Translations under genes and position numbers: made by a program
Notes under the pieces: generated by a model
Databases searched by the model: none
Told to the model about the DNA's origin: nothing
Seen by the model: the letters and a program-made list of their open reading frames with translations, nothing else
Assembly (NCBI GenBank): GCA_016124425.1
Contig: WGNT01000152.1
Coordinates: 1 to 39,946 of the forward strand
DNA: 39,946 bases
Direction of reading: 5' to 3'
From: Cytophagales bacterium
Lineage (GTDB): Bacteria > Bacteroidota > Bacteroidia > Cytophagales > Cyclobacteriaceae
In this document: piece by piece, positions 32,789 to 39,946 of the stretch
How the letters are laid out: the number at the start of each line of letters is the position of its first letter
How positions within the stretch are numbered: position 1 is the first letter of the stretch

Positions 32789-35700
32789 TTGATGCTGAAT
32801 TTGAAACGCATAAAAAATCAATTTTTCATCACGTTTATCTTATTTATAGGAAAAGCTATTGTAGTTTTTCCTCAAACCGACCTGTCTTTTCGGCAACTTT
32901 CCGTCAACGACGGGCTTTCTCAAAATTCCGCGATTTCCGTTACCCAAGATCAGGTTGGCTTCTTATGGATTGCTACGCAGGAGGGACTCAACCGCTACGA
33001 CGGGAAGGAATTTAAGGTTTATGACAAAAAATTTTCTGACATTACCCAAACATCTCGCTTGCTGTTAGGTAAGGTATTCGCAGATAGTAAAAATAGGATT
33101 TGGATCATTCCTGATACATCGATTCCTGAAGTATTAGATTCAACTGGAGATCAATTTCTGCCAACAGAAGGAGTAAATGGCGCAACATGTATTCAAGAGG
33201 ATAAGCAAGGAAATATTTGGGTTGGGAGTTCTTCTGGTGAGTTGGCAAAATGGAATGAATCCATTTCCAGATTTGAGCTTATTTGGGAGGATCAGACTAG
33301 GGAAATTAACGATATTGACATTTTTGGTTCTGATAGTATTTTAATAACGTTCACCGATGATCTAGGTGTTTGGTACAAAAAGTCGAATTCCGTGACCCTA
33401 TTGGAAAGACCGAAAGAAGGCCTTTCTTTTTCGTGCAGCGCAATAGATGGCGAAAATAATATTTGGGTCGGGACCTTAAATGCAGGGATCTTCTATGTCC
33501 CAAACAGGAGTCAAATCATTAGTCGAGTTCATGAATTAGCTGATTTTGAGTGGCTCCATAATTCCGATTTCATGGTTCTGGATATTAAAGAAGATTCAAA
33601 AGGGAATATGTGGGTAGCTACCTATGGCGGCGGATTGATTCGTTTTAACGTGAAAGAAAAATCTACTTTCAACTACAGCTATAGTAAGCAAAATCCCAGA
33701 TCGATTCATTATAATGACATACTTTGTATTTTTGAAGATTATACCGGCACCTTATGGTTCGGAACAGATGGTGCAGGGTTGAGCTTTTACGATAGATTTC
33801 TTGAAAAATTTAATTTTTTTCACAACCAACAGGTACGTGAAGATATAAACATAGATGTTGTAAGAGCGCTCTTTGTAGATCAATATGAAACAATATGGAT
33901 AGGGACTTCTGGCAAGGGATTAACTTCTTACAGCCCTCATACCGGTGTCTGGAAAACCTATACCCATGAAGATCGAAATCCAAACGGCATCAAAAGCAAT
34001 CGTGTAATGAGTCTGTTGGGAGATGGAAAAGGGAAGCTTTGGATTGGCTATCAGGAGGAAGGACTTAGCATCCTCGATCTAAAAACACTTGAATTTGAGC
34101 ATTTTAATTTCCAAAGTGGCGTTCAATTACCTGCAAACACCATTTGGAAAATACACAAAGACAAAGGAGAAAATTTTTGGCTAGGTACAAGAAACAATGG
34201 CTTGATTCAGTTCGACCCTCAAAAGGGTGTTCTTCGCCAATTTCTAAACGATCCAGTTGACCCAAACAGTATTCCCGAAAATAACATCAGAACAATTGAA
34301 GAAGGAAAGCAGGGTTATTTATGGATCGGAACCGAAACCCAGGGAATAGGCAGATTTGACGATGCTTCAGGTAAATTTCAATCCTTTTCGCATCATGAAG
34401 GCAACCCCGAGTCTATATCTTCCAATAGTATCAAATCGCTTTATTTCGACGGTAAAAGCATGCTTTGGATCGGTACGAACGGTACAGGCATTAATGCGCT
34501 CAATACTGATTCCGGTGAAATAATACGGATCACAACCAAAGATGGCTTGGCCAATGATGTGGTCTATGGGATTTTACCAGATGCATCTGGAAACCTTTGG
34601 CTCAGCTCAAACAAAGGGATTACAAAAATCGCTATCCTTCCCAACCAATCGCCCGCTTACAAGATCACCAACTATTCCAACTATGATGGCTTAGGCACCG
34701 AGTTTAATACTGGTGCCTACTTCAAACACCAAGATGGGGCCATGTATTTTGGTAGTTTAGAAGGCTTTTATTGGTTCAATTCAAGCGAGATCCTGCTTAA
34801 TGAGACAGCACCTAAGACAGCCCTCACTGGTCTTTATGTTTTTGATGAGCCAAAAGCTATCCATGGAGCGATTACGTTAGGTCACGATGAAAACACACTG
34901 ACCATCAACATGGCTAGTTTGGTTTTTTCATCGCCCTACAAAAACGAATTTCAGTATAAACTTGAAAATCACGATGACAACTGGATATTTTCAGCGAACA
35001 ACCATCAGGCGAGATATACTAACCTATCACCTGGTACCTATACATTTATGGCTAAATCCAGTAATTATGACGGTGTTTGGTCGGATGAACCCGTATCGTT
35101 TCAATTTACGATACTTCCACCCTGGTATTTAAGCAGGTGGGCGAAATGGGCCTATTTGATAATGGTAACGTTGGCGGTAATGGGGGTATATTACTACCTT
35201 AATTGGCGTTGGCAAATGAAGTTACTTTTCCGTTTGAAGGCCGAAGAGGCCGAACGATTGCAGGATATAGATAAATTCAAAACCAATTTGTTCACTAACA
35301 TTTCACATGAATTCAGGACTCCGCTTACTTTGATAGCCGGACCGGTTGAAAGGTTGATGAGCCAGTCTGAAAATCCAGTTTTTAGATCAAATCTCAGCTT
35401 AATCAAACAGAATTCACAGCGTCTACTAAACCTTGTAGATCAATTATTGGAGGTCTCAAAAATAAAGTCAGGAACGCTTCAATTGAAAATTCAAAAAGGG
35501 AACTTGAGCCTTCTTTTGCAATCCATCGTGGCGAATTTCTTTTATTTTGCGGCTGAAAAAGATATAGGTATCCGCTCCGATATTCCATTGATGACAGAGG
35601 TGTGGTTTGATGATGACAAAGTCGAAAAAATCGTAAGTAATCTTCTGCAGAATGCCATCAAGTATGGCAAGCCGGGTACAACTGTTCAGCTTACCGCACA

Positions 35701-36781
35701 AATCAAGAATAGTCAACTGCATCTTGCAATTTCCAATCAAAGTTTGGTAAAGTATACAAAAGGGGAGATATCGTCACTTTTTGATAAGTTCTACAAAACT
35801 GACTCGAAGAGTGAAGGGTTTGGAATCGGGCTTCCGTTGGTTAAAGACTTAGTTGAGATCACGCAAGGTAAAATCAGTTTACATGTGGACGAGGCGAATT
35901 TTTTCTGGGTAGAGATTCAAATTCCTATCGACAAGTTTTTCTTCCGTCCTGAACAGGTTTTGGAGGAGGAAGCTTATGATCAGCATACACGACAAATTGA
36001 TCCTGATCGCTTATCCGGGGATCATTCTCCACTTGTCTTGGTAGTGGAAGACAATGCCATGGTCCGATCGTTTCTAGTAGATGAACTTAGGCTCCATTAC
36101 AAAATACTTGAAGCAGATAACGGGAGGGATGGCTTATTAATAGCGTTCAAACAAATTCCGGATCTGATCATTTCAGATGTAATGATGCCTGATGTGGACG
36201 GGATAGAACTCTGTAAAACACTGAAAAGCGATGAAAAGACCTCTCACATCCCCATCATCCTGTTGACGGCCAAATCGGAAGAGGACAATATACTCAAAGG
36301 ACTTGAAGTAGGTGCGGATGACTATATGCTTAAACCTTTCAGAATCAAACAGCTTTTGGTAAGGATTGAAAAATTAATAGAACTCCGAAGAAACCTACGG
36401 ATAAGGTATGCCCGCAAAGCAGTAATATCTCCTAAAGAAATTGCTATTACCTCTACCGATGAGGTATTTCTCAATAAGATCCAGCGTATCGTTGATGAAG
36501 ATCTTGCGGACTCCAACTTTTCGGTGGATGAATTTTGCAAGAAACTTGGTATGAGTAGAATGCAGTTGCATAGAAAGCTAACAGCTCTCACGGGATTATC
36601 GACGTCGGCGTTTATTCGTGACCAAAGACTCCGGATGGCAATACAGCGACTCGAAAAATCAGGAGAGACCATCTCTGAGATTGCTTACGCAGTAGGTTTC
36701 AGTTCCCCTTCCTATTTTATCAAATGCTTTAAAGACTCTTACGGTGTTACACCCAACGATTTTTTGGAGAAAAAAAAATAA
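32789..36781 (+). CDS. Hybrid two-component system (HTCS): propeller sensor, kinase, receiver, AraC output
   Basis: One-protein signalling system, 1330 residues. An N-terminal signal/anchor (about 1-28) precedes a periplasmic sensor made of about 12 visible Reg_prop blades (for example LWIATQEGLNRYDG, IWIGTSGKGLTSYS, LWIGTNGTGINALN), which probably form two propellers, then a Y_Y_Y domain (FQYKLENHDDNWIF ... YTNLSPGTYTF), a membrane helix about 787-808, HisKA with NISHEFRTPLTL (H840), HATPase, a receiver with phosphoacceptor D1130 (IISDVMMPD), and an AraC helix-turn-helix at about 1225-1330. Known HTCS proteins sense glycan breakdown products and switch on polysaccharide loci; no SusC/D pair is visible here. 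The kinase's usual DxGxG lid motif is replaced by SNQSL (982-986), while GFGIGL is kept. Confidence 0.95.
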   Translation: MMLNLKRIKNQFFITFILFIGKAIVVFPQTDLSFRQLSVNDGLSQNSAISVTQDQVGFLWIATQEGLNRYDGKEFKVYDKKFSDITQTSRLLLGKVFADSKNRIWIIPDTSIPEVLDSTGDQFLPTEGVNGATCIQEDKQGNIWVGSSSGELAKWNESISRFELIWEDQTREINDIDIFGSDSILITFTDDLGVWYKKSNSVTLLERPKEGLSFSCSAIDGENNIWVGTLNAGIFYVPNRSQIISRVHELADFEWLHNSDFMVLDIKEDSKGNMWVATYGGGLIRFNVKEKSTFNYSYSKQNPRSIHYNDILCIFEDYTGTLWFGTDGAGLSFYDRFLEKFNFFHNQQVREDINIDVVRALFVDQYETIWIGTSGKGLTSYSPHTGVWKTYTHEDRNPNGIKSNRVMSLLGDGKGKLWIGYQEEGLSILDLKTLEFEHFNFQSGVQLPANTIWKIHKDKGENFWLGTRNNGLIQFDPQKGVLRQFLNDPVDPNSIPENNIRTIEEGKQGYLWIGTETQGIGRFDDASGKFQSFSHHEGNPESISSNSIKSLYFDGKSMLWIGTNGTGINALNTDSGEIIRITTKDGLANDVVYGILPDASGNLWLSSNKGITKIAILPNQSPAYKITNYSNYDGLGTEFNTGAYFKHQDGAMYFGSLEGFYWFNSSEILLNETAPKTALTGLYVFDEPKAIHGAITLGHDENTLTINMASLVFSSPYKNEFQYKLENHDDNWIFSANNHQARYTNLSPGTYTFMAKSSNYDGVWSDEPVSFQFTILPPWYLSRWAKWAYLIMVTLAVMGVYYYLNWRWQMKLLFRLKAEEAERLQDIDKFKTNLFTNISHEFRTPLTLIAGPVERLMSQSENPVFRSNLSLIKQNSQRLLNLVDQLLEVSKIKSGTLQLKIQKGNLSLLLQSIVANFFYFAAEKDIGIRSDIPLMTEVWFDDDKVEKIVSNLLQNAIKYGKPGTTVQLTAQIKNSQLHLAISNQSLVKYTKGEISSLFDKFYKTDSKSEGFGIGLPLVKDLVEITQGKISLHVDEANFFWVEIQIPIDKFFFRPEQVLEEEAYDQHTRQIDPDRLSGDHSPLVLVVEDNAMVRSFLVDELRLHYKILEADNGRDGLLIAFKQIPDLIISDVMMPDVDGIELCKTLKSDEKTSHIPIILLTAKSEEDNILKGLEVGADDYMLKPFRIKQLLVRIEKLIELRRNLRIRYARKAVISPKEIAITSTDEVFLNKIQRIVDEDLADSNFSVDEFCKKLGMSRMQLHRKLTALTGLSTSAFIRDQRLRMAIQRLEKSGETISEIAYAVGFSSPSYFIKCFKDSYGVTPNDFLEKKK

Positions 36782-36792
36782 ACATGGTGCAG

Positions 36793-37695
36793 TTAGTCCG
36801 TATTCACGTATTTCCGCCAGTTATGCTGTTCTTCGAACCCCAAGACTTCGCGGATTTTGAGATTAGAAAACAATGCCTCATGTTCGCCCAACTCACGGGT
36901 AACTGGTACACCGGGAAAGAACTGTTCAGCGAGTTGATTGCTTGGGATGATTGCTCCGTTGTGATCATTTCCCGCGTTGAACACCTGATAGCCAAGCCCG
37001 TCCTTTTTCAGACATAAATCGACAATCTGTCCCAGGTCGCGGGCATCGATGTAGCAAAATGCGTTTCTTCGGCGCACTTCAGGGTGCTTGAAATAATGCG
37101 GAAATAGTTCCGCGTATTCATGAGGTTCTATGACATTGCCGATCCGTAGCGCATAAATGTCGATGCCGCTCCTCCGTTGAAAACTCCTAGCGGTTTGTTC
37201 GTTTACGACCTTGGACAATCCATAGCTATCCATAGGATCTACGTCATAATCTTCCTCTAATGGTAACGATTTCGGGTCTGTCTTCCCATCCGAAAAGCAG
37301 ATGCCGTAGGTCGTTTCGGAAGAGGCTATGATTACTTTCTTAATGCCGAGCTTTACGGCCGCTTCAATTACATTATAGGTTCCGATGGTATTGACCCGGA
37401 ACGTCTCGTTGTCCGGTTTGATCAGGATCCTTGGCACGGCGGCAAAATGTACTACCGCGTCGAATTCCGGTGTTCCGTTCCCGTACTCCAATTCGTCCAG
37501 GCCGGCATAGGAACGCATGGCGTTAAACATCTGCCCTGAATCCGTGATATCCGCAATTAGGTTATCAACGCCAGGATGGTGCAAGGGAACGAGATCGACA
37601 TTCATCACCCGGTGCCCTTGGGCGATAAGGTATGGTATGACATGTTTTCCCGCTTTTCCCGATCCTCCGGTAAAAAAAAGACGCATTTTTTTCAT
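36793..37695 (-). CDS. NAD-dependent epimerase/dehydratase family protein
   Basis: Extended SDR, 300 residues. Cofactor loop FFTGGSGKAGKHV at the N-terminus, the acidic VDLVPL after strand 2 (NAD preference), DAVVHFAAVPR, SSETTYG, and the catalytic pair in DSYGLSKVVNE (Tyr-x3-Lys). C-terminal substrate region GYQVFNAGNDHNGAIIPSNQL. Acts on a sugar or sugar acid; uronate or nucleotide-sugar substrates are both possible. Convergent with the hybrid regulator, only 11 bases apart, without a visible terminator between them. An alternative start is the Met at residue 4. Confidence 0.88.
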   Translation of the reverse strand: MKKMRLFFTGGSGKAGKHVIPYLIAQGHRVMNVDLVPLHHPGVDNLIADITDSGQMFNAMRSYAGLDELEYGNGTPEFDAVVHFAAVPRILIKPDNETFRVNTIGTYNVIEAAVKLGIKKVIIASSETTYGICFSDGKTDPKSLPLEEDYDVDPMDSYGLSKVVNEQTARSFQRRSGIDIYALRIGNVIEPHEYAELFPHYFKHPEVRRRNAFCYIDARDLGQIVDLCLKKDGLGYQVFNAGNDHNGAIIPSNQLAEQFFPGVPVTRELGEHEALFSNLKIREVLGFEEQHNWRKYVNTD

Positions 37696-37884
37696 GGTTT
37701 TAATGGTTGATTTTCAAAGATTATAACATGTGCGGATTTAACGGCCTTGCCTGCATCCATTAGGATCGGGGGAATCAAGCTAGTATGATCCTCCCATTGG
37801 GTTGGGTCCGTCATCCCAGACGTACGTTTTTGAGGTCGGTTATTCAAGATTGCGTACTTTCTGGCCTCTTTTTAATGCATAGCT

Positions 37885-38088
37885 TTAATTAGCCTTCTTC
37901 AGGAACTTGTACACCAAAAACAAAGGGATTAGGGTAAAAAACCCCCAAGTATTTGAAGCAAGACTATAAACGATTATTCCGATTAAAAATCCAATAAACA
38001 ATGCATTCACTATAGGCGATTGGTTGTTTTTTTGGGCTTCTTCGAGCCGGTCTAGGTCGCTTGGTTGAGCTGATTTTTTTTGGTTCAT
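37885..38088 (-). CDS. Small membrane protein, two hydrophobic segments
   Basis: 67 residues from ATG 38088 (MNQKKSAQPSDLDRLEEAQKNN), the sensible start because the preceding in-frame sequence up to 38265 runs through a palindromic repeat. It has a charged head, then NALFIGFLIGIIVYSLA and FFTLIPLFLVYKFLKK. A short protein like this is common in Bacteroidota genomes but I do not recognise a function. Same strand as the epimerase but 189 bases away. Confidence 0.6.
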   Translation of the reverse strand: MNQKKSAQPSDLDRLEEAQKNNQSPIVNALFIGFLIGIIVYSLASNTWGFFTLIPLFLVYKFLKKAN

Positions 38089-38574
38089 GACGTGAAGACT
38101 GATTACCTTGTTTCTTTCCGAGTTGGCGTCTCTGCGAGGATTTATCGAAGTCCCCAACCCAGGTTGGGGGCTATTTATTAAGCTGATAGTAAAGCTTCGC
38201 TGACATGTTGGCCTAAAAGTACGCATCTTACAGCAAACTTCCAGTGCAAAAGCCTTATTAAACATGCAACTTCTTAGCTACCCCAAGGCTGTTGCAAGGT
38301 AGCAGAAATGACTAGATTCATTCGGATTAGGCGAATAGGTTTCAAAAATGGGAAGTTAATTTTATTGGGAATTCGCATTCTTATAAAAGGAATAAGTAAA
38401 TGTTCCTAAAAAGGAAGGGTCAGCAAACAGGGACTAGTAAAATTAACTTATTTGGTTATCGATTTTTGACGATGTTGAGATTACGGACCAAAGGACAACA
38501 CGATCAGGGATTTTTCAATTGGTGAAAACAGGGTTCGGCAACTAATTTCGACCAATACCCCAAATAACTACACG
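38089..38574. other. Intergenic region with a strong palindrome
   Basis: No gene is supported. Main item: CCCCAACC (38152-38159) / GGTTGGGG (38162-38169), a perfect 8-bp inverted repeat with a CA centre, preceded by TCTCTGCGAGGA, which looks like a REP-type element. Further on, GCTACC (38277-38282) / GGTAGC (38298-38303) is a weaker inverted repeat. Confidence 0.5.
38519..38550 (+). promoter_or_regulatory. Candidate promoter of the fatty-acid hydroxylase gene
   Basis: TTG (38519-38521), a 21-base spacer, and TAATTTCG (38543-38550), one mismatch from TAnnTTTG. The -7 box ends 24 bases before ATG 38575. Confidence 0.4.
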
Positions 38575-39186
38575 ATGAGAAATACTAGCCTGAATTCCGA
38601 CACTACAACCCTTCCCACCAGATTTATTCCCTGCATCCTGGTTTTTATAGCCTTTGCGTCACCTCTTTGGGTAGCGGGCATTGTTTTACAAGATGTTTTC
38701 CTAAGCTGGCTTTGCTGGATTACTTCGGGCTGGCTTTCCTGGACATTTACAGAGTACGCGGTCCATCGGTTTTACATGCATCAACTGCATCCGAAGACAC
38801 ATCAAAAATTGTATCAGTCCCACATGAGTCACCACCGAAATCCCTGGCACATAAAAATCAATTTCTGGCAGCGCACCGGGATGGTCGCGGCTGGAATTGT
38901 GTTACTTTACTATTCGTATTTCCTACCCCCGTTTGTAACGGTTTTTACCGGGTTTTTTCTGGGATTTATTGGGTATGCACTTATGCATTGGGTACTTCAT
39001 CAAACTTGGAGCGCGACGCTGTTTCCACGTCTTCAAACCGCTCATATTCACCATCATGGTAAATTTCCCGATAAATGCTTTGGATTCAGCCTAATATGGT
39101 GGGACTACCTTTTTGGAACATTGCCACCACAATCCGCGCACCTATCCACCAAATTCCGCGATTTTTATTTCAATGGCAAGCACTAG
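38575..39186 (+). CDS. Sterol desaturase / fatty acid hydroxylase family membrane protein
   Basis: Membrane di-iron oxygenase, 203 residues with four hydrophobic segments. Histidine clusters are visible: EYAVHRFYMHQLHP, KLYQSHMSHHRNPWHI, MHWVLHQ and AHIHHHGKFPDK. This is the layout of small bacterial fatty-acid-2-hydroxylase-like proteins (Scs7/FA2H type). It probably hydroxylates an acyl chain of a membrane lipid using O2 and electrons from an external donor. The presence of a serine palmitoyltransferase in the same window makes a sphingolipid substrate plausible, but the two are 21 kb apart and that link is inference. Confidence 0.88.
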   Translation: MRNTSLNSDTTTLPTRFIPCILVFIAFASPLWVAGIVLQDVFLSWLCWITSGWLSWTFTEYAVHRFYMHQLHPKTHQKLYQSHMSHHRNPWHIKINFWQRTGMVAAGIVLLYYSYFLPPFVTVFTGFFLGFIGYALMHWVLHQTWSATLFPRLQTAHIHHHGKFPDKCFGFSLIWWDYLFGTLPPQSAHLSTKFRDFYFNGKH

Positions 39187-39306
39187 CGCCTCCGCAAAAA
39201 ATCCGCGCTCAAAACAGAGAAAAATAATAATAATTGTTTTATTTCGAAAATATGCCTAATATGAGTTGTCCTATAAGCCTATTCCAAACTATTATTCTAA
39301 ATAGTT

Positions 39307-39314
39307 TAGATTTG
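39307..39314 (+). promoter_or_regulatory. -7-like element upstream of the last gene
   Basis: TAGATTTG fits TAnnTTTG and ends 25 bases before ATG 39340. No clear -33 box 19-21 bases upstream. Confidence 0.4.
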
Positions 39315-39339
39315 TAAAACTTTAGCCAAAAACCACCCC

Positions 39340-39946
39340 ATGGAAAACAGTTCTTTTCAGCTCCAGTTTTTTCAACACCTTAAATCCTTAATGCCTCCCT
39401 ATAAGTCACTGGTTGATGAAATTTCCGATCTTCTGGAAATCAGCACCGATAGTGCCTACCGGAGAATTCGGGGAGAAAAAATGATTAATCTGGAGGAAAT
39501 AAAAATGATAAGCCAGCATTTTCAAGTCTCCTTGGATCAGCTGATGAACATAAACAGCAGCGCTATACTGTTTCATGGAAAGCTGAACGATCAATCCGAA
39601 AACCGGTTTAAGTCTTGGCTAGAGGATATGATGCATCAACTCGATACAGTCAACAAACACCAACATAAGCACATCTATTTTTTACTAAAGGATATTCCTC
39701 CCTTTTATCATTTTTATTTTAAGAAGCTGGCCTATTTTAAGTTTTTTTTCTGGATGAAATCCATCCTGTATTATGACATATACAAGAACGAGTCATTTGA
39801 CTTAAAAATCCATCATTATGAGGAGTATGACTCACTTATTCAGAAGATTTTAAGGCTTTATAATAAAATACCCACCACTGAAATATGGAATGTGGAGGGG
39901 ATAAACACGACCTTGCGGCAAATTCATCTTTACCACGAAATGGGCA
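39340..39946 (+). CDS. HTH regulator, BetR-like N-terminus, 3'-truncated by the window
   Basis: The first 202 residues are visible; the frame is open to the window end. The N-terminal 75 residues read MENSSFQLQFFQHLKSLM, then SLVDEISDLLEISTDSAYRRIRGEKMINLEEIKMISQHFQVSLDQL, an XRE/BetR-like DNA-binding helix-turn-helix seen in many Bacteroidota regulators. The following part is alpha-helical and aromatic-rich, with no recognised domain (YFLLKDIPPFYHFYFKKLAYFKFFFWMKSILYY). The ATG at 39340 is supported by the open frame and the -7-like box upstream. Target genes are unknown. Confidence 0.75.
   Translation, partial: MENSSFQLQFFQHLKSLMPPYKSLVDEISDLLEISTDSAYRRIRGEKMINLEEIKMISQHFQVSLDQLMNINSSAILFHGKLNDQSENRFKSWLEDMMHQLDTVNKHQHKHIYFLLKDIPPFYHFYFKKLAYFKFFFWMKSILYYDIYKNESFDLKIHHYEEYDSLIQKILRLYNKIPTTEIWNVEGINTTLRQIHLYHEMG

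Noticed and set aside
38089..38265. N-terminal extension of the 67-residue membrane protein to 126 residues
   Set aside because: The extension is translated from a palindromic repeat-like stretch; the ATG at 38088 begins a sensible charged head.
38265..38303. Interleaved inverted repeats TGCAAC/GTTGCA and GCTACC/GGTAGC that could suggest an RNA pseudoknot
   Set aside because: Only one base would link the two 3' arms, which does not allow a stable H-type pseudoknot; likely chance.

Overview
The window looks like chromosomal DNA of a Bacteroidota bacterium, most likely Cytophagales (a Cyclobacteriaceae-like relative). This placement is inferred from several features: promoters of the TTTG / TAnnTTTG type, little Shine-Dalgarno signal, a one-piece hybrid two-component system (propeller + kinase + receiver + AraC), TonB receptors with a CarboxypepD_reg-like N-terminus, a bacterial serine palmitoyltransferase, an Hc1-type histone-like peptide, DUF2147, and many lipoproteins. 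I see no rRNA, tRNA, CRISPR array, prophage or intact insertion sequence.

Layout. (a) 1-2570: the end of a two-gene molybdenum hydroxylase operon (IorA/IorB type), closed by a strong terminator shared with a convergent secreted amidohydrolase (2682-4061). (b) 4562-7975: a compact three-gene sugar cassette with overlapping genes: glycosyltransferase, UDP-galactopyranose mutase and a clan GH-A (GH1-like) glycosidase, behind a very AT-rich leader. (c) 8305-13901: a Na/Pi-type transporter, a small cysteine-rich protein, and a siderophore uptake operon (TonB receptor then PepSY membrane protein). (d) 14124-18788: Maf and biotin carboxylase (overlapping) diverging from serine palmitoyltransferase and the histone-like peptide, then convergent glutamate racemase, whose last codons form one arm of the shared terminator. 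(e) 19088-28224: a secreted GH30 enzyme, then a TetR-controlled RND efflux operon (TetR, TolC-like, adaptor, RND pump, DUF2147, SDR). A palindromic operator fills the spacer of the tetR promoter and a second copy precedes the outer-membrane gene. (f) 28445-32450: a lipoprotein GH18 enzyme, then three genes for unrecognised exported proteins, two of which are paralogues of each other flanking a small lipoprotein. They are divergent from (g) the large hybrid two-component regulator (32789-36781), which has a degenerate ATP-lid motif. (h) 36793-39946: an NAD-dependent epimerase/dehydratase, a small membrane protein, a fatty-acid-hydroxylase-type enzyme, and the start of an HTH regulator cut by the window edge.

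The gaps hold several REP-like hairpins and two diverged copies of one dispersed intergenic repeat (about 8121-8280 and 29887-30045). The most promising undescribed units are the secreted paralogue/lipoprotein/paralogue trio with its divergent hybrid regulator, and the GT-Glf-glycosidase cassette. The RND operon has the clearest readable regulatory logic.
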